Source of the DNA: JAJAZB01 sp964244295
GTDB lineage: Bacteria > Bacteroidota > Bacteroidia > Cytophagales > Spirosomataceae
Assembly: GCA_964244295.1 (NCBI GenBank)
Contig: CAXTIG010000008.1
Location: 122,496 to 186,495 of the forward strand
Length of the DNA: 64,000 nucleotides
Reading direction: 5' to 3'
Below are positions 33,883-42,853 of this stretch, piece by piece (position 1 is the first letter of the stretch; every line of letters starts with the position of its first letter). The translations under genes were made by a program, and so were the position numbers. The notes under the pieces were generated by a model that saw nothing but the letters and a program-made list of their open reading frames with translations, had not been told where the DNA came from and did no database searches.

Positions 33883-36843
33883 TTAGTCTATCTTGGCTGA
33901 CTCCGTGGATTGCAGCGGAGTGCCGCCCGGTAGATTCCATCTTCTCTTCTTTCCTCCCCAGGCGAAAAACCAGACCAGAATCCCCACGACGACCAACGCT
34001 GCCGTTCCTCCTGCGGTGCGCCAGTTGAGGTAATCGGAGTGGCTGGATTCGTATAGCGGGATGGCTTCGCCTATCAGCACGAAATTTGCCCAGTAGTACG
34101 GGTGGTTGTAGGGCCGTCCCAATTCCGACTGCCGGTAGTCGAGTTTCGCCCGCTGGAGGGCTTCATCCGAAGGAATTCCTTCCCGCAAGTGATGATGCAA
34201 GCGTTCTGAAAGGAAGGCCGAACTCTCGTCGTGGGCATTCCACAGCGTGGTGATCACACTCGGACAACCCGCGTAGGTAAACGCCCGGGCCAGGCTCATG
34301 ATGCCTTCGCCCCGCTGGAGCAGGCCGGTGCCCGTTTCGCAGGCACTCAGCACCACCAGCCGGGCGTGGTTCAAGGAGAGGTTGTACAACTCGTTGGTGT
34401 ACAACTTGTAAGGAGCTTTGTTTGGATAAAAAGCAATGTAGGATTGCGCCGGATCGTTTCCGTCGGCGTGGGCGTGGGTGGCTAAATGAAGCAACCCGTA
34501 CTGGTGGTAATTTTGGAGGAACGCTTCCTTCGTGGCGGCATTGTTGAGCAGTACTTTGCCTCCAATCCGTTCCACTTCGTGGTACGAAGCGGGCAAAGCC
34601 CCCAGGCCCTCGTTTCGGATGTTGGCCGTCAGGCCCGTCGAATCGGCGTAGGGGGCTATGGCCAGGGTTGTTAGGTTAAAAGGTCGGTTGTGTCGGGTCG
34701 AGTCGAAAAGCAAGGTGGCTGAATAGGCGTACCGGATGGAATAACGCTGGATCAGGTACTGATCAGGAGCGGATTCAAGCACCTCAAACGGAATGAAATG
34801 CAATTCGGCATCGCGCAATACAATCAGCCGTCGGATGGGTCGGAGATCCCGGGCAAATGGGGCCACAAAGGTACGATAGGCCCGTTGGGCGGCGCGACTG
34901 CCCCGGTACGTATCGAGGCCGGGATTGACGTACAAGGCTTGGCGTAACGTGTCGAGGTACGGGCGTACGACTGGATCGGTAACGCTACGTCGGAATACGG
35001 CTCCCTGCCTGCTTACTACGAAGGTGTACAAGTACCGGGTTCCGACGAAATACGAAAGCAGGGCGGTCTGGGCATCGGGTAAGGCCCGTTGCACCTGGCC
35101 CAGGGGGACGGTCTGGCGTAGGTACTTAAACCGGTAGTACCGGGGCGAGATCCGGTCAAACTGCCGAAGAAGTTGGTTGAGCTGCAATTGCTCATCCACC
35201 AACGTACTTTTCAATGCCTGCACCTGCCCAAACGTCCGGGCTGTGGCCAATCCCGTTTTCAAGTCGGAAATCCGGGCATTGCGACGTTTCTCTTCGTTCA
35301 GCAATCGGGCTGGCAACGTAGCCGGTTTGATGCGGGCTTCCCGGAGCGCATCCGCTAACGCCGCCGATTTACTGCCTTCGAGGATATCGAAAGCGGCATC
35401 GCGGTAAGTAGTCTGCTTGGTTTGTTCGTACAAGCGAAACGCAACGTCGAGCGCCTGCTCGTACACCGGGCGTACTTGCTGGGTAAAAAACAGCTTTGCT
35501 TCGGCCCCTTCGTAGCTACGGCGGATTTTATCCGAAAGCAGCAGGGAGGTCTGGTAGGTGGCGAGCGAAGCTTGCAAGTCGGAGGGCCGGTTCCGGTGTT
35601 GGGAGAGCCGGTCGAGCACCGCCGCCTGGTGCCGGAGTACGTCGAACAAGCCTGGTACCGAGGTAGCCTCGTCGTCGGGCGGAGCCTGGGGATTATTTTT
35701 CGACGGATACCCGTTGAGGTAGAGGGTATTCAGCGCTTTCAGGTATTCATTTGAGGCATCGATCCAACGATTCTGAGCCTCGGCCAGCTCTCCAATTTGG
35801 ACGTAAACCTCTGCCAGACGGGGGTGATGCAAGCCCGAAACTCGCAAAAAGAGGGTTCGGGCTTGTGCCAAACTGCGCCGGGCTTCATTAAATCGCTCCG
35901 TGCGCGTGTAACACGTGCCGAGGTTAGTCAGGATCCGGCCCAGGTATTCCCAGTTTTGTTGAGAAGGTTGCACCCGAATCAGGCGGTTGTACTGCGTAAG
36001 GGATTGTTCTAACGCCGAGGTAGCATGGGGATAGTCTTCCGTTTGGAGGTAAAGTGACCCGATGTTATTGCGGAGCATTACTTTCAGGATCGGTGTCTTC
36101 GTCTGGGTTAAGGCTAGTTCGTAATAATGAATTGCCGGGTCGTAATTCCCAAGGATGTGGTGGCAGGTACCAATGTTGTTGTACAAAAACTCGTACATAT
36201 CTCCTAATTCGTATCGCTTGGCAATGTTAAGGGCCTTCTCTAAATAAATTAGAGCTTTTTCGTAATTGGTTAGGCTATTGAACTGAACCCCTACCGAGGA
36301 ATAAAAATTGGTAACCTGAAGAGGGATGGAGGCCTCCAACGTGGAGTTTTTGTTCAGCAAAGCCTCCGCCTGATCGAAATAATGCTGCGAAGAATCTAAT
36401 CGGTGGAGGGCTACGTGCATATACCCAGCGTAAGCATTCAGCTTGAAATGAACACTATCTGAACCGAGCTGATTCTGAGGCAATACTCGAAGACCTGTCA
36501 GGCATTCGGCCAGGGCCTTTTCGTAGAGGGTTTGTTCGTAGAATACCGTGCTCAGATCGGAGTAGGTGTTAGCCAGCCGGAGGAAGTCGCGGTCTTCACG
36601 GCCCCAAGCCTGGGCTTGTCGATACAGTGCAACGGCTTGTTGGTGTTGGTGTCGCTTAAGGGCCCACTCGGCCCGCAGGCACAAGCGATCGATTCGACTG
36701 AGGGGGGTCGGAGGCTGGATAGCAGTCCGAAATGCTATCCGTTGAGGCACAGCACGCTGGGCGTGGAAATTCAGAGAAGGTGGAGCATAACAACTTCCCA
36801 GCCATCCCAAAAGGAAGACGAAGCACATAAGGGTTGGTTTCAT
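33883..36843 (-). CDS. TPR-CHAT caspase-like membrane protein
   Basis: A 986-aa protein. A hydrophobic N-terminal segment ends LLGWLGSC, possibly a lipobox (Cys18). About ten tetratricopeptide repeats follow (residues 55-400, for example ALIYLEKALNIAKRYELGDM and AIHYYELALTQTKTPILKV). A helical linker (about 430-560) leads to a CHAT protease domain (about 640-930) with catalytic His790 or His792 in LHLATHAHADG and Cys835 in VVLSACETG. A transmembrane helix near residues 945-962 (TAALVVVGILVWFFAW) is followed by a basic tail. CHAT domains are separase/caspase relatives. The convergent sigma/anti-sigma pair makes a signalling or proteolysis-controlled sigma circuit plausible, as inference. Confidence 0.85.
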   Translation of the reverse strand: MKPTLMCFVFLLGWLGSCYAPPSLNFHAQRAVPQRIAFRTAIQPPTPLSRIDRLCLRAEWALKRHQHQQAVALYRQAQAWGREDRDFLRLANTYSDLSTVFYEQTLYEKALAECLTGLRVLPQNQLGSDSVHFKLNAYAGYMHVALHRLDSSQHYFDQAEALLNKNSTLEASIPLQVTNFYSSVGVQFNSLTNYEKALIYLEKALNIAKRYELGDMYEFLYNNIGTCHHILGNYDPAIHYYELALTQTKTPILKVMLRNNIGSLYLQTEDYPHATSALEQSLTQYNRLIRVQPSQQNWEYLGRILTNLGTCYTRTERFNEARRSLAQARTLFLRVSGLHHPRLAEVYVQIGELAEAQNRWIDASNEYLKALNTLYLNGYPSKNNPQAPPDDEATSVPGLFDVLRHQAAVLDRLSQHRNRPSDLQASLATYQTSLLLSDKIRRSYEGAEAKLFFTQQVRPVYEQALDVAFRLYEQTKQTTYRDAAFDILEGSKSAALADALREARIKPATLPARLLNEEKRRNARISDLKTGLATARTFGQVQALKSTLVDEQLQLNQLLRQFDRISPRYYRFKYLRQTVPLGQVQRALPDAQTALLSYFVGTRYLYTFVVSRQGAVFRRSVTDPVVRPYLDTLRQALYVNPGLDTYRGSRAAQRAYRTFVAPFARDLRPIRRLIVLRDAELHFIPFEVLESAPDQYLIQRYSIRYAYSATLLFDSTRHNRPFNLTTLAIAPYADSTGLTANIRNEGLGALPASYHEVERIGGKVLLNNAATKEAFLQNYHQYGLLHLATHAHADGNDPAQSYIAFYPNKAPYKLYTNELYNLSLNHARLVVLSACETGTGLLQRGEGIMSLARAFTYAGCPSVITTLWNAHDESSAFLSERLHHHLREGIPSDEALQRAKLDYRQSELGRPYNHPYYWANFVLIGEAIPLYESSHSDYLNWRTAGGTAALVVVGILVWFFAWGGKKRRWNLPGGTPLQSTESAKID

Positions 36844-36901
36844 GCGAATTTCTGGCGGATTCCGCTAACCAGTCCCTAAAAGTAACACAGCCGACCTAAA
36901 A

Positions 36902-36930
36902 CCGCCAAAACCCCCGGAACCTTTTGGCGG
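36902..36930 (-). terminator. Hairpin upstream of the CHAT gene
   Basis: Perfect arms CCGCCAAAA/TTTTGGCGG with an 11-nt loop; TTTT follows on the minus strand. It may stop leftward transcription from the small lipoprotein gene before the CHAT gene. Confidence 0.55.
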
Positions 36931-37014
36931 TGGTCTCGGAGGTATTTGCTTTGGCGCACGAAAGGCACTGAACCGTGTAGCGGTGGTAAAGTGCAGTATC
37001 TTAATTCACTTTAG

Positions 37015-37038
37015 AAAAACGGCCTCTGCTCCGTTTTT
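37015..37038 (-). terminator. Terminator of the small lipoprotein gene
   Basis: Stem AAAAACGG/CCGTTTTT with an 8-nt loop, 39 bp past the lipoprotein stop on its strand. T- and A-runs flank both sides. Confidence 0.65.
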
Positions 37039-37077
37039 TATCAATTATACCCTACTCAGGTTTAAGCGATGAGCTTC

Positions 37078-37263
37078 TTACCGAATAATAATGGCAATCG
37101 GCGGCTTTTCTGCTTCCTCATCCTGCACTACCTCTGGCTGTTGAATCCGCTGGTTTGACTTGGCAGCAGGCTCCATCGGATCGATTTCTGTTTTCTGGCA
37201 GGAAGCAAATAAAATCGTGGCGGCGATGAACGAGAAGGCAAGGATGCGGGTGCGGAAGTTCAT
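37078..37263 (-). CDS. Small putative lipoprotein
   Basis: A 61-aa peptide with a clear lipoprotein signal: basic start MNFRTR, hydrophobic core, and lipobox LFASC with the lipidated Cys at residue 22. The mature part is about 40 residues, acidic and Gln/Glu/Pro-rich, ending PPIAIIIR. No family known. It is divergent from the TapB-like gene and has its own terminator, which supports it being a real short gene. Confidence 0.55.
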   Translation of the reverse strand: MNFRTRILAFSFIAATILFASCQKTEIDPMEPAAKSNQRIQQPEVVQDEEAEKPPIAIIIR

Positions 37264-37512
37264 GGGATATGTTGGTGCTAAATGGTGTGTCGAGTCAACT
37301 CTTCGCTTTTCAGGGGTATATCAATTCTGTCTCCTCAGATGTAACCTGCCGGGGATGAAAATATTTTTAAAGAATTCTTAATTAATAGATAACATTCTGT
37401 TTATGAGTAGGTTGTAAAATTAAAAAAAATTATATTTTTTTTAATTTTAGACGAATCAAGCGTCAATTCAGTTCAACTTTTACTTTTAAAGCCAGGTTCT
37501 TCCACCAATCCT

Positions 37513-38229
37513 ATGCGCATCTCCTTCGGTAAACTTGTACCGGTCATCTTGCTGACCCTGGCCTGTAAGCTAGCTTCTGGTCAAGAATGTAAAACGTATT
37601 ACCTTTTGAGCCAGGGTGCCGAAATAGAATTGACGGCGTATGACAAAAAAGGTGAAGCGAACGGACGCAGTGTATCGAAAGTAACCGAAGTAAAGCCCGT
37701 TTCGGGAGGATACCAGGCCAACATCAGCGTTACGACGTTCAACGGGAAGGGTAAGGAACAGACGAGCAATCCGAACGTCGCCGTTTCTTGTCAGAACGGC
37801 GTGTACGCAGTCGACTTGCGTAACCTCGTTCCCGCCGAGGCAACGACGAGTCACAAAGATATGCAGGTACGCGTGGAAGGAGACCTGGCCGAGTACCCCG
37901 CCCGGCTGGAAGCCGGTCAGACACTCAAAGATGCCACCATGTCGGTCGAGCCGACGAGCGGAGGGCTCAACGGGGGAATGGGCCTAAAGAAGATTACGTT
38001 CACCTTGAAAAACCGTAAAGTAGAAGGGAAAGAAACCATCACCACCCCGGCGGGCACCTACGAATGTTTCAAGATCACCTACGATGCCAACATGAAAGCG
38101 GTCATTGGGGTCAATTTTCAGGCCGCCGAATGGTTTGCACCAGGATTTGGCGTGGTGAAAACAGAAACGTACCGCAACGGAAAAACAGTGGGATCGACCC
38201 TGATTACGAAAGTAACCAAAGGTTCATAA
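37513..38229 (+). CDS. Secreted TapB/DUF3108-like protein
   Basis: A 238-aa protein with a signal peptide (about 1-23, ending LASGQ). The mature part is beta-rich and shows the DUF3108-like/TapB pattern: the initial YYLLSQGAEIELTAYDKKG strand pair, the central TFTLKNRKVEGKETITTPAG segment and TYECFKITYDANMK, then EWFAPGFGVVKTETYRNGK at the C terminus. These proteins are probably periplasmic lipid- or polymer-handling beta barrels. Two Cys remain in the mature part. The 249-bp upstream gap is very AT-rich near 37420-37455, suiting a promoter. A strong terminator follows. Confidence 0.65.
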   Translation: MRISFGKLVPVILLTLACKLASGQECKTYYLLSQGAEIELTAYDKKGEANGRSVSKVTEVKPVSGGYQANISVTTFNGKGKEQTSNPNVAVSCQNGVYAVDLRNLVPAEATTSHKDMQVRVEGDLAEYPARLEAGQTLKDATMSVEPTSGGLNGGMGLKKITFTLKNRKVEGKETITTPAGTYECFKITYDANMKAVIGVNFQAAEWFAPGFGVVKTETYRNGKTVGSTLITKVTKGS

Positions 38230-38254
38230 CCGACTCGGCTTTGCCACGAAACCA

Positions 38255-38305
38255 TCTCCCACCGCTGGTATTGGCCCTTGTCAATGCCAGCGGTGGGAGA
38301 ATTTT
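38255..38305 (+). terminator. Terminator of the TapB-like gene
   Basis: Perfect 14-bp arms TCTCCCACCGCTGG and complement (38255-38268, 38287-38300) followed by ATTTTT, 26 bp past the stop. Confidence 0.9.
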
Positions 38306-38317
38306 TACCACACCGAT

Positions 38318-38953
38318 ATGATTGATTTTTTGCACGACGGCATTCTCAAATTGCTCGCCTCGGTGTTGGTTGGTGCCCTCATCGGCATCGAACGTGAGTA
38401 CCGCAGCAAGTCGGCGGGCCTGCGCACGTTCACCCTCATGTGCCTGGGGTCAACCATGTTCACCATGCTATCCGACCTCTTCGAGGCGGGCGATACGGGT
38501 CGCATCGCTGCCAACATCGTGACGGGCATCGGCTTTCTGGGTGCGGGGGTGATTTTCAAAAATGAAGAACGGGTGCAGGGCCTCACCACGGCGGCCATTA
38601 TCTGGGTGACGGCGGCCCTGGGTATGGCCATCGGTGATGGACACATTGAACTGTCACTAGTCGGAGCCGTGTTGGTGCTGGCCGTGTTGATTGGATTCGA
38701 GCGGGTCGAAAAGTTGGTCGACCGCTACAACCACACCCGCAGCTACCACGTCGTACGACACTATTCCCCCGACGTACTCGATCTGTTCAAGCAGGATTTT
38801 CGACGTTTCGGACTGAAAGAAAGCCAGGGTAGACAAACGGTTCGGAAAGGGCAAATTGCCGGTTCCTGGAAAGCATCGGGCCGGCATCATCAGCACAAAA
38901 AACTGATTGACCACTGGTTGAAGCAGGAAGACATCAAAGAAGTGACGTTCTGA
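38318..38953 (+). CDS. MgtC/SapB family membrane protein
   Basis: A 211-aa inner-membrane protein of the MgtC/SapB family. The conserved core GALIGIEREYRSKSAGLRT (about 19-37) and GIGFLGAGVIFK (about 71-82) are intact, and four to five hydrophobic helices span residues 8-130. The C-terminal cytoplasmic part (130-211) is His- and Lys-rich (SGRHHQHKK) and differs from the ACT-like tail of MgtC. The role in magnesium or acid adaptation is known only for relatives; this member could do something else. It ends in a hairpin shared with the convergent ATPase gene. Confidence 0.85.
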   Translation: MIDFLHDGILKLLASVLVGALIGIEREYRSKSAGLRTFTLMCLGSTMFTMLSDLFEAGDTGRIAANIVTGIGFLGAGVIFKNEERVQGLTTAAIIWVTAALGMAIGDGHIELSLVGAVLVLAVLIGFERVEKLVDRYNHTRSYHVVRHYSPDVLDLFKQDFRRFGLKESQGRQTVRKGQIAGSWKASGRHHQHKKLIDHWLKQEDIKEVTF

Positions 38954-38955
38954 GT

Positions 38956-38988
38956 AGCGTTGGCAACTTTTTAAAAGTTGCCAACGCT
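38956..38988. terminator. Bidirectional hairpin between mgtC-like and ATPase genes
   Basis: Arms AGCGTTGGCAACTTTT and its exact complement, with the T- and A-runs meeting at the loop. It lies between two convergent genes. Confidence 0.75.
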
Positions 38989-38995
38989 TACACCC

Positions 38996-40552
38996 TCAAA
39001 ACTTATCGTCATCATCCTCGTCTTCGTCCTCGAATTTTCCGCCTTTTGGCATCGAGAACAGGCTGTCGGTCAGGTCTTTGAATTGCAGACCACGTTCGAG
39101 GGTTTTCTTGCTCAACAGGGAAAACTCCGCGAGGCCGTGCAGCGCAAATTCCATCAGAAACAATTTTTCGCTGCCCTTCACGTCGCGGTGAAACTGCTCG
39201 ACGAGGTCGTCCAGCCCGTCGATGGAGAGGAGGCGGTTTTTGTAATCCTTGTCCGGCAGGTCGTTGAGGATGTCGATGACGTTGGCATCGCCAAACCAGT
39301 TCGTGATTTTCTGATAGGGATTTTTCGCTTTGCCGTTGCCGCCTTTTTGCAGTTTTTTCAGCTTTTCAGGGTCGGGGAAATAATTCAGAAACTGCGTTTT
39401 GATGGCTTTGCCCAGCAGGTTTTGCGCCACGATGACCGGCCCTTCCACCTCGCCTTCGTACACCAACTCGACCTTGCCCGTGATGGCGGGCACCACGCCC
39501 ACCAAATCGGCCACGCGCACATAAGTCTGGCCTTCGCCGTTCACCAACGCCCGGCGCTCGGCGGCGGAAATCAGGTTTTCGTAGGCTGAAATCGTCAACC
39601 GGGCCGATACGCCGCTTTTGGCATCGACGTACTCGCTCTGCCGGGCCTCGATGGCGACTTGCTCCACGAGGTCGATGATGACGTTGTTGGTTACTACGCG
39701 CTCCGGCTGGCCTGCCTTCACCCGCGCTTCCTGCATCGTAATTTTCCGCCCGATTTCCAGCGATTTCGGGTAGTGGGTCACAATCTGGCTGTCGATGCGG
39801 TCTTTGAGTGGCGTCACGATGCTGCCCCGGTTGGTGTAATCTTCCGGGTTGGCGGTAAAAACGAACTGAATGTCGAGCGGCAACCGGATTTTGAAACCCC
39901 GAATCTGAATGTCGCCTTCCTGCAAAATATTGAACAGCGACACCTGAATCCGGGCCTGCAAATCGGGCAGTTCGTTGATGACGAAAATGCCCCGGTGCGA
40001 ACGCGGAATCAGCCCGAAGTGAATCACCCGCTCGTCGGAGTAGGGGAGTTTGAGCGTGGCGGCCTTGATCGGGTCGGCATCGCCGATGAGGTCGGCCACC
40101 GACACGTCGGGTGTGGCGAGTTTTTCGGTGTACCGCTCGTCGCGGTGCAGCCAGGCCACGGGCGTGTCGTCGCCTTTTTCCGCAATCAAATCATTGGCAA
40201 AGCGCGAGAGCGGTTGCAGCGGGTCGTCGTTGAGTTCCGACCCGGCCACCACGGGAATGTACTCGTCCAACAGATTGACCATCAGCCGGGCAATCCGCGT
40301 TTTGGCCTGCCCGCGCAGACCGAGCAGGTTGATGTGGTGCTGCGAAAGAATGGCCCGCTCCACGTCGGGAATCACGGAGTCTTCGTAGCCGTAAATGCCG
40401 GGGAAGACGTCTTCTTTGGCCTGGATTTTCTTAATCAAATTCTCCCGCAGTTCGTCCTTGATGGACTTGGGCCGGTACCCGCTGGCTTTCAATTGGCCGA
40501 GGGTCGTGAGGGCGAGGAGGTCGTTGGTTTTTAGTTGGTTGTACGAAGTCAT
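38996..40552 (-). CDS. MoxR/magnesium-chelatase-like AAA+ ATPase
   Basis: A 518-aa AAA+ protein of the ChlI/MoxR group. The P-loop at residues 78-85 is GLRGQAKT, where the usual GK is AK. Later motifs are intact: GIFVINELPDLQARIQVSLF (Walker B-like, with Asn-Glu in place of Asp-Glu), FTANPEDYTNRGSI (sensor 1) and PLKDRIDSQI (arginine finger region). The C terminus ends in an acidic tail (EDEDEDDDDKF). The start is Met of MTSYNQLKTND at 40552. It is probably the last gene of a leftward operon with the Doc toxin-antitoxin pair and a small membrane protein. Such ATPases usually act with a VWA-domain partner, which is not seen here. Confidence 0.8.
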   Translation of the reverse strand: MTSYNQLKTNDLLALTTLGQLKASGYRPKSIKDELRENLIKKIQAKEDVFPGIYGYEDSVIPDVERAILSQHHINLLGLRGQAKTRIARLMVNLLDEYIPVVAGSELNDDPLQPLSRFANDLIAEKGDDTPVAWLHRDERYTEKLATPDVSVADLIGDADPIKAATLKLPYSDERVIHFGLIPRSHRGIFVINELPDLQARIQVSLFNILQEGDIQIRGFKIRLPLDIQFVFTANPEDYTNRGSIVTPLKDRIDSQIVTHYPKSLEIGRKITMQEARVKAGQPERVVTNNVIIDLVEQVAIEARQSEYVDAKSGVSARLTISAYENLISAAERRALVNGEGQTYVRVADLVGVVPAITGKVELVYEGEVEGPVIVAQNLLGKAIKTQFLNYFPDPEKLKKLQKGGNGKAKNPYQKITNWFGDANVIDILNDLPDKDYKNRLLSIDGLDDLVEQFHRDVKGSEKLFLMEFALHGLAEFSLLSKKTLERGLQFKDLTDSLFSMPKGGKFEDEDEDDDDKF

Positions 40553-40569
40553 CAAGAGTTTTTCAGAAA

Positions 40570-40830
40570 TCAGTAGCGAATGAAAAGTGAAAGACCAAAA
40601 GCCAGCAGCGCGTGAATCCACAAAAACAGCATTTGGTAAACGAATGGGTCAAACAGTTGGGTTTTGAACTCGGACAACAACCAAAGGCCGCTCACCGGTA
40701 TCACTGCGTTGGCGAACACCCAAACGCGGAAATTCCGCCACTTGGAAAGCAGGACCAGGATGGTTGCCCAGGCAATAACGGCGAGGGGGATAGTTAAAAA
40801 CGAAACGAAGTAGGCAAGGTTTGAAAGCAT
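40570..40830 (-). CDS. Small membrane protein, three predicted helices
   Basis: An 86-aa hydrophobic protein starting MLSNLAYFVSFLTIPLAVIAW. Three membrane segments can be read (about 4-26, 36-54 and 64-84). No family recognised. It lies 5 bp past the Doc stop and 17 bp before the ATPase start, so it is in the same leftward operon. The ATG at 40866 is rejected as a start because it overlaps the Doc gene. Confidence 0.55.
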   Translation of the reverse strand: MLSNLAYFVSFLTIPLAVIAWATILVLLSKWRNFRVWVFANAVIPVSGLWLLSEFKTQLFDPFVYQMLFLWIHALLAFGLSLFIRY

Positions 40831-40835
40831 GGGGA

Positions 40836-41213
40836 TTAACGACGCGTCGTGTGTTTCCCAATCCACTCAACGATTGCCTCAAATTCAATCGCCCCCGTGG
40901 CGATTTGAATCACGAAATCATACCGCTCATTTGAATCGGCAGTCAGGAAAAGTCCATTTTCGCGCAAAATGAACTCCATCAACGCATAGCCCGTGCGTTT
41001 GTTGCCGTCCAAGAAAGGGTGGTTTTTGACGATGCTTTCGGCAATGGCCGCTCCTTTTTCGACGGGTGTCGAGTAAAATTCGGTATCACCAAAACCGGAA
41101 AAAGGCCGGGCGATAGCTGAAAGCAAAACGCTTTCGTCCCGCACCCCATCGCTTCCCCCGAAATCGTCAATCAGTTGGCGGTGGATGTACAGGACTTCTT
41201 CAAGCGTAATCAT
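40836..41213 (-). CDS. Doc/Fic-family toxin (death on curing)
   Basis: A 125-aa Fic-fold protein of the Doc type. The catalytic motif HPFLDGNKRTG is at residues 65-75, with the helix MITLEEVLYIHRQLIDDFGG at the N terminus and the antitoxin-facing surface after residue 80. Doc proteins phosphorylate EF-Tu and stop translation. The motif is intact, including the Asn and Arg that bind the nucleotide. Start overlaps the upstream antitoxin stop by 4 bp (41210-41213), typical for a coupled pair. Confidence 0.88.
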   Translation of the reverse strand: MITLEEVLYIHRQLIDDFGGSDGVRDESVLLSAIARPFSGFGDTEFYSTPVEKGAAIAESIVKNHPFLDGNKRTGYALMEFILRENGLFLTADSNERYDFVIQIATGAIEFEAIVEWIGKHTTRR

Positions 41214-41398
41214 TGGGCAAGGCGTTGAAGCAATTCGCGGTTTTCGTTGATGATGTCGTCCAGGAGTTTCTGGCGTTCTGGTGAGAGAGGTGAGGGTTTA
41301 TCAACTTGCCGAAGGAAGGAATAAACCTGTTGGAGCGATTCTTCTGGCAATTCATCCACCAATTGATGGATTCGGGTTTTGATTTCCAGGACTTCCAT
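41210..41398 (-). CDS. Antitoxin partner of Doc
   Basis: A 62-aa charged helical protein (MEVLEIKTRIHQLVDELPEE, then SLQQVYSFLRQV) ending NENRELLQRLAQ. The pattern of a helix pair with E-x-x-x-V-Y-x-F-L resembles small DUF2281-like antitoxins rather than the classical Phd fold. Identified mainly by its 4-bp overlap with the Doc gene. The ATG at 41455 would extend into the xylA terminator and is rejected. Confidence 0.6.
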   Translation of the reverse strand: MEVLEIKTRIHQLVDELPEESLQQVYSFLRQVDKPSPLSPERQKLLDDIINENRELLQRLAQ

Positions 41399-41437
41399 GT
41401 GATAAATGTTTTCAGGCAAGATAACGAAAAACCAAAA

Positions 41438-41465
41438 ACGGCCCCGCTTCTGCAAACGGGGCCGT
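41438..41465 (-). terminator. Terminator of xylA
   Basis: Perfect arms ACGGCCCCG/CGGGGCCGT with a 10-nt loop; on the minus strand the stem is followed by TTTTTGG. It lies 25 bp past the xylA stop. Confidence 0.85.
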
Positions 41466-41489
41466 GTACCTAAAAGTTTGGCAGCGTCG

Positions 41490-42818
41490 TCAAATAAACC
41501 GCGAAATCAGATTTTCCAGGTATTCCTGCCGCCCGGAGCGCTGCTGGGGCTGGCCGAGGTCGATGGCGACCTGGCGCAGGTCGGCCAGACTGAGCTTGCC
41601 TTCTTCGAATTCCTTGCCTTTTCCCGAATCGAACGAGGCGTAGCGCTCTTTCAAAAAACCATCCAGTTCGCCGTGCTGCCGGAGTTTGTCGGCAATCAAG
41701 AGCGAGCGGGCAATCACGTCCATCCCGCCGACGTGGGCGTGGAACAAATCGGCGTTGTCGGTCGAGTTGCGGCGGCGCTTGGCGTCGAAGTTGATGCCGC
41801 CACCCTTCAGCCCGCCGCTGCGGAGCAAAATCAGGAACGCCTCCGTCCACTCGTAGAGGTCGAGCGGAAACTGGTCGGTGTCCCAGCCGTTTTGCACGTC
41901 GCCCCGGTTGGCGTCGAGCGAGGCGAGCATTCCGGCGTCGGCGGCCACCTGGCACTCGTGCTGGAAGGTGTGGCCCGCCAGCGTGGCGTGGTTGACTTCG
42001 AGGTTCAGCCCGAAATCGGCCATCAAATCAAACTCCCGCAGGAACCCAATCACCGTCGCGGCGTCGTAGTCGTACTGGTGTTTGGAGGGTTCGCAGGGTT
42101 TGGGTTCGATGAAAAACTTGCCTTTCCAGCCCCGGCCCCTTGCGTGGTCGACGGCCAGGTGCAGCATTCGGGCGAAGTGCTCGCGCTCGCGCTGCATGTT
42201 GGTGTTGATCAGGCTCATGTAGCCCTCACGCCCGCCCCAGAATACGTAGTTTTCACCGCCCAAATCGATGGTGGCATCGAGGGCGGTTTTGATTTGCGAA
42301 CCGGCCTGGGCCACCACGGCAAAATCGGGGTTGGTCGCGGCCCCGTTCATGTAGCGGTAGTGGCTGAAGAGGTTGGCCGTGCCCCAGAGCAGCTTTACGC
42401 CGGAGTCGGCCTGTTTTTGCTTCAACACGCCCACCAGCGCCTGCACGCGGGCGTCGTATTCCAGCGGGTCGGCCACCTGGTCCACCACGTCGAGGTCGTG
42501 GAAGCAGTAGTAGGGCGCGCCGATTTTGGTAATAAATTCAAACGCGGCGTCGGCTTTGTCTTTGGCGCGTTGGATGGGGTCGGGATTTTTGTCCCACTCA
42601 TAAAAATGCGTCGGACCACCGAAGGGGTCGCCGCCGTTGCCGCAGAAGCTGTGCCAGTAGGCGATGGCGAAGCGGAAGTGCTCGTTCATCGTTTTGCCGG
42701 CCACGACCCGGTCGGCGTCGTAGTAGCGGAAGGCCAGCGGGTTGTCGGTGTCGGGACCTTCGTACTTGATCTCACCGATGCCGGGGAAGTACTCTTTTTC
42801 GCCAAGCAAAATGCTCAT
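41490..42818 (-). CDS. xylA: Xylose isomerase
   Basis: A 442-aa class II xylose isomerase converting D-xylose to D-xylulose. The catalytic His and Asp region (PYYCFHDLDV, about 103-112), the metal-binding Glu of FIEPKPCEPSKHQYD (about 236-251), the LEVNHATLAGHTFQHE segment (about 273-288) and the C-terminal GGINFDAKRRRNSTD (about 335-349) are intact. The N-terminal extension typical of class II enzymes is present. It is probably followed by its own terminator. A D-apionate-lactonase-like gene lies directly upstream on the same strand. Confidence 0.96.
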   Translation of the reverse strand: MSILLGEKEYFPGIGEIKYEGPDTDNPLAFRYYDADRVVAGKTMNEHFRFAIAYWHSFCGNGGDPFGGPTHFYEWDKNPDPIQRAKDKADAAFEFITKIGAPYYCFHDLDVVDQVADPLEYDARVQALVGVLKQKQADSGVKLLWGTANLFSHYRYMNGAATNPDFAVVAQAGSQIKTALDATIDLGGENYVFWGGREGYMSLINTNMQREREHFARMLHLAVDHARGRGWKGKFFIEPKPCEPSKHQYDYDAATVIGFLREFDLMADFGLNLEVNHATLAGHTFQHECQVAADAGMLASLDANRGDVQNGWDTDQFPLDLYEWTEAFLILLRSGGLKGGGINFDAKRRRNSTDNADLFHAHVGGMDVIARSLLIADKLRQHGELDGFLKERYASFDSGKGKEFEEGKLSLADLRQVAIDLGQPQQRSGRQEYLENLISRFI

Positions 42819-42853
42819 GGTTGGGGAAGAATTGGGGTTTAGGTTGAAAAATG

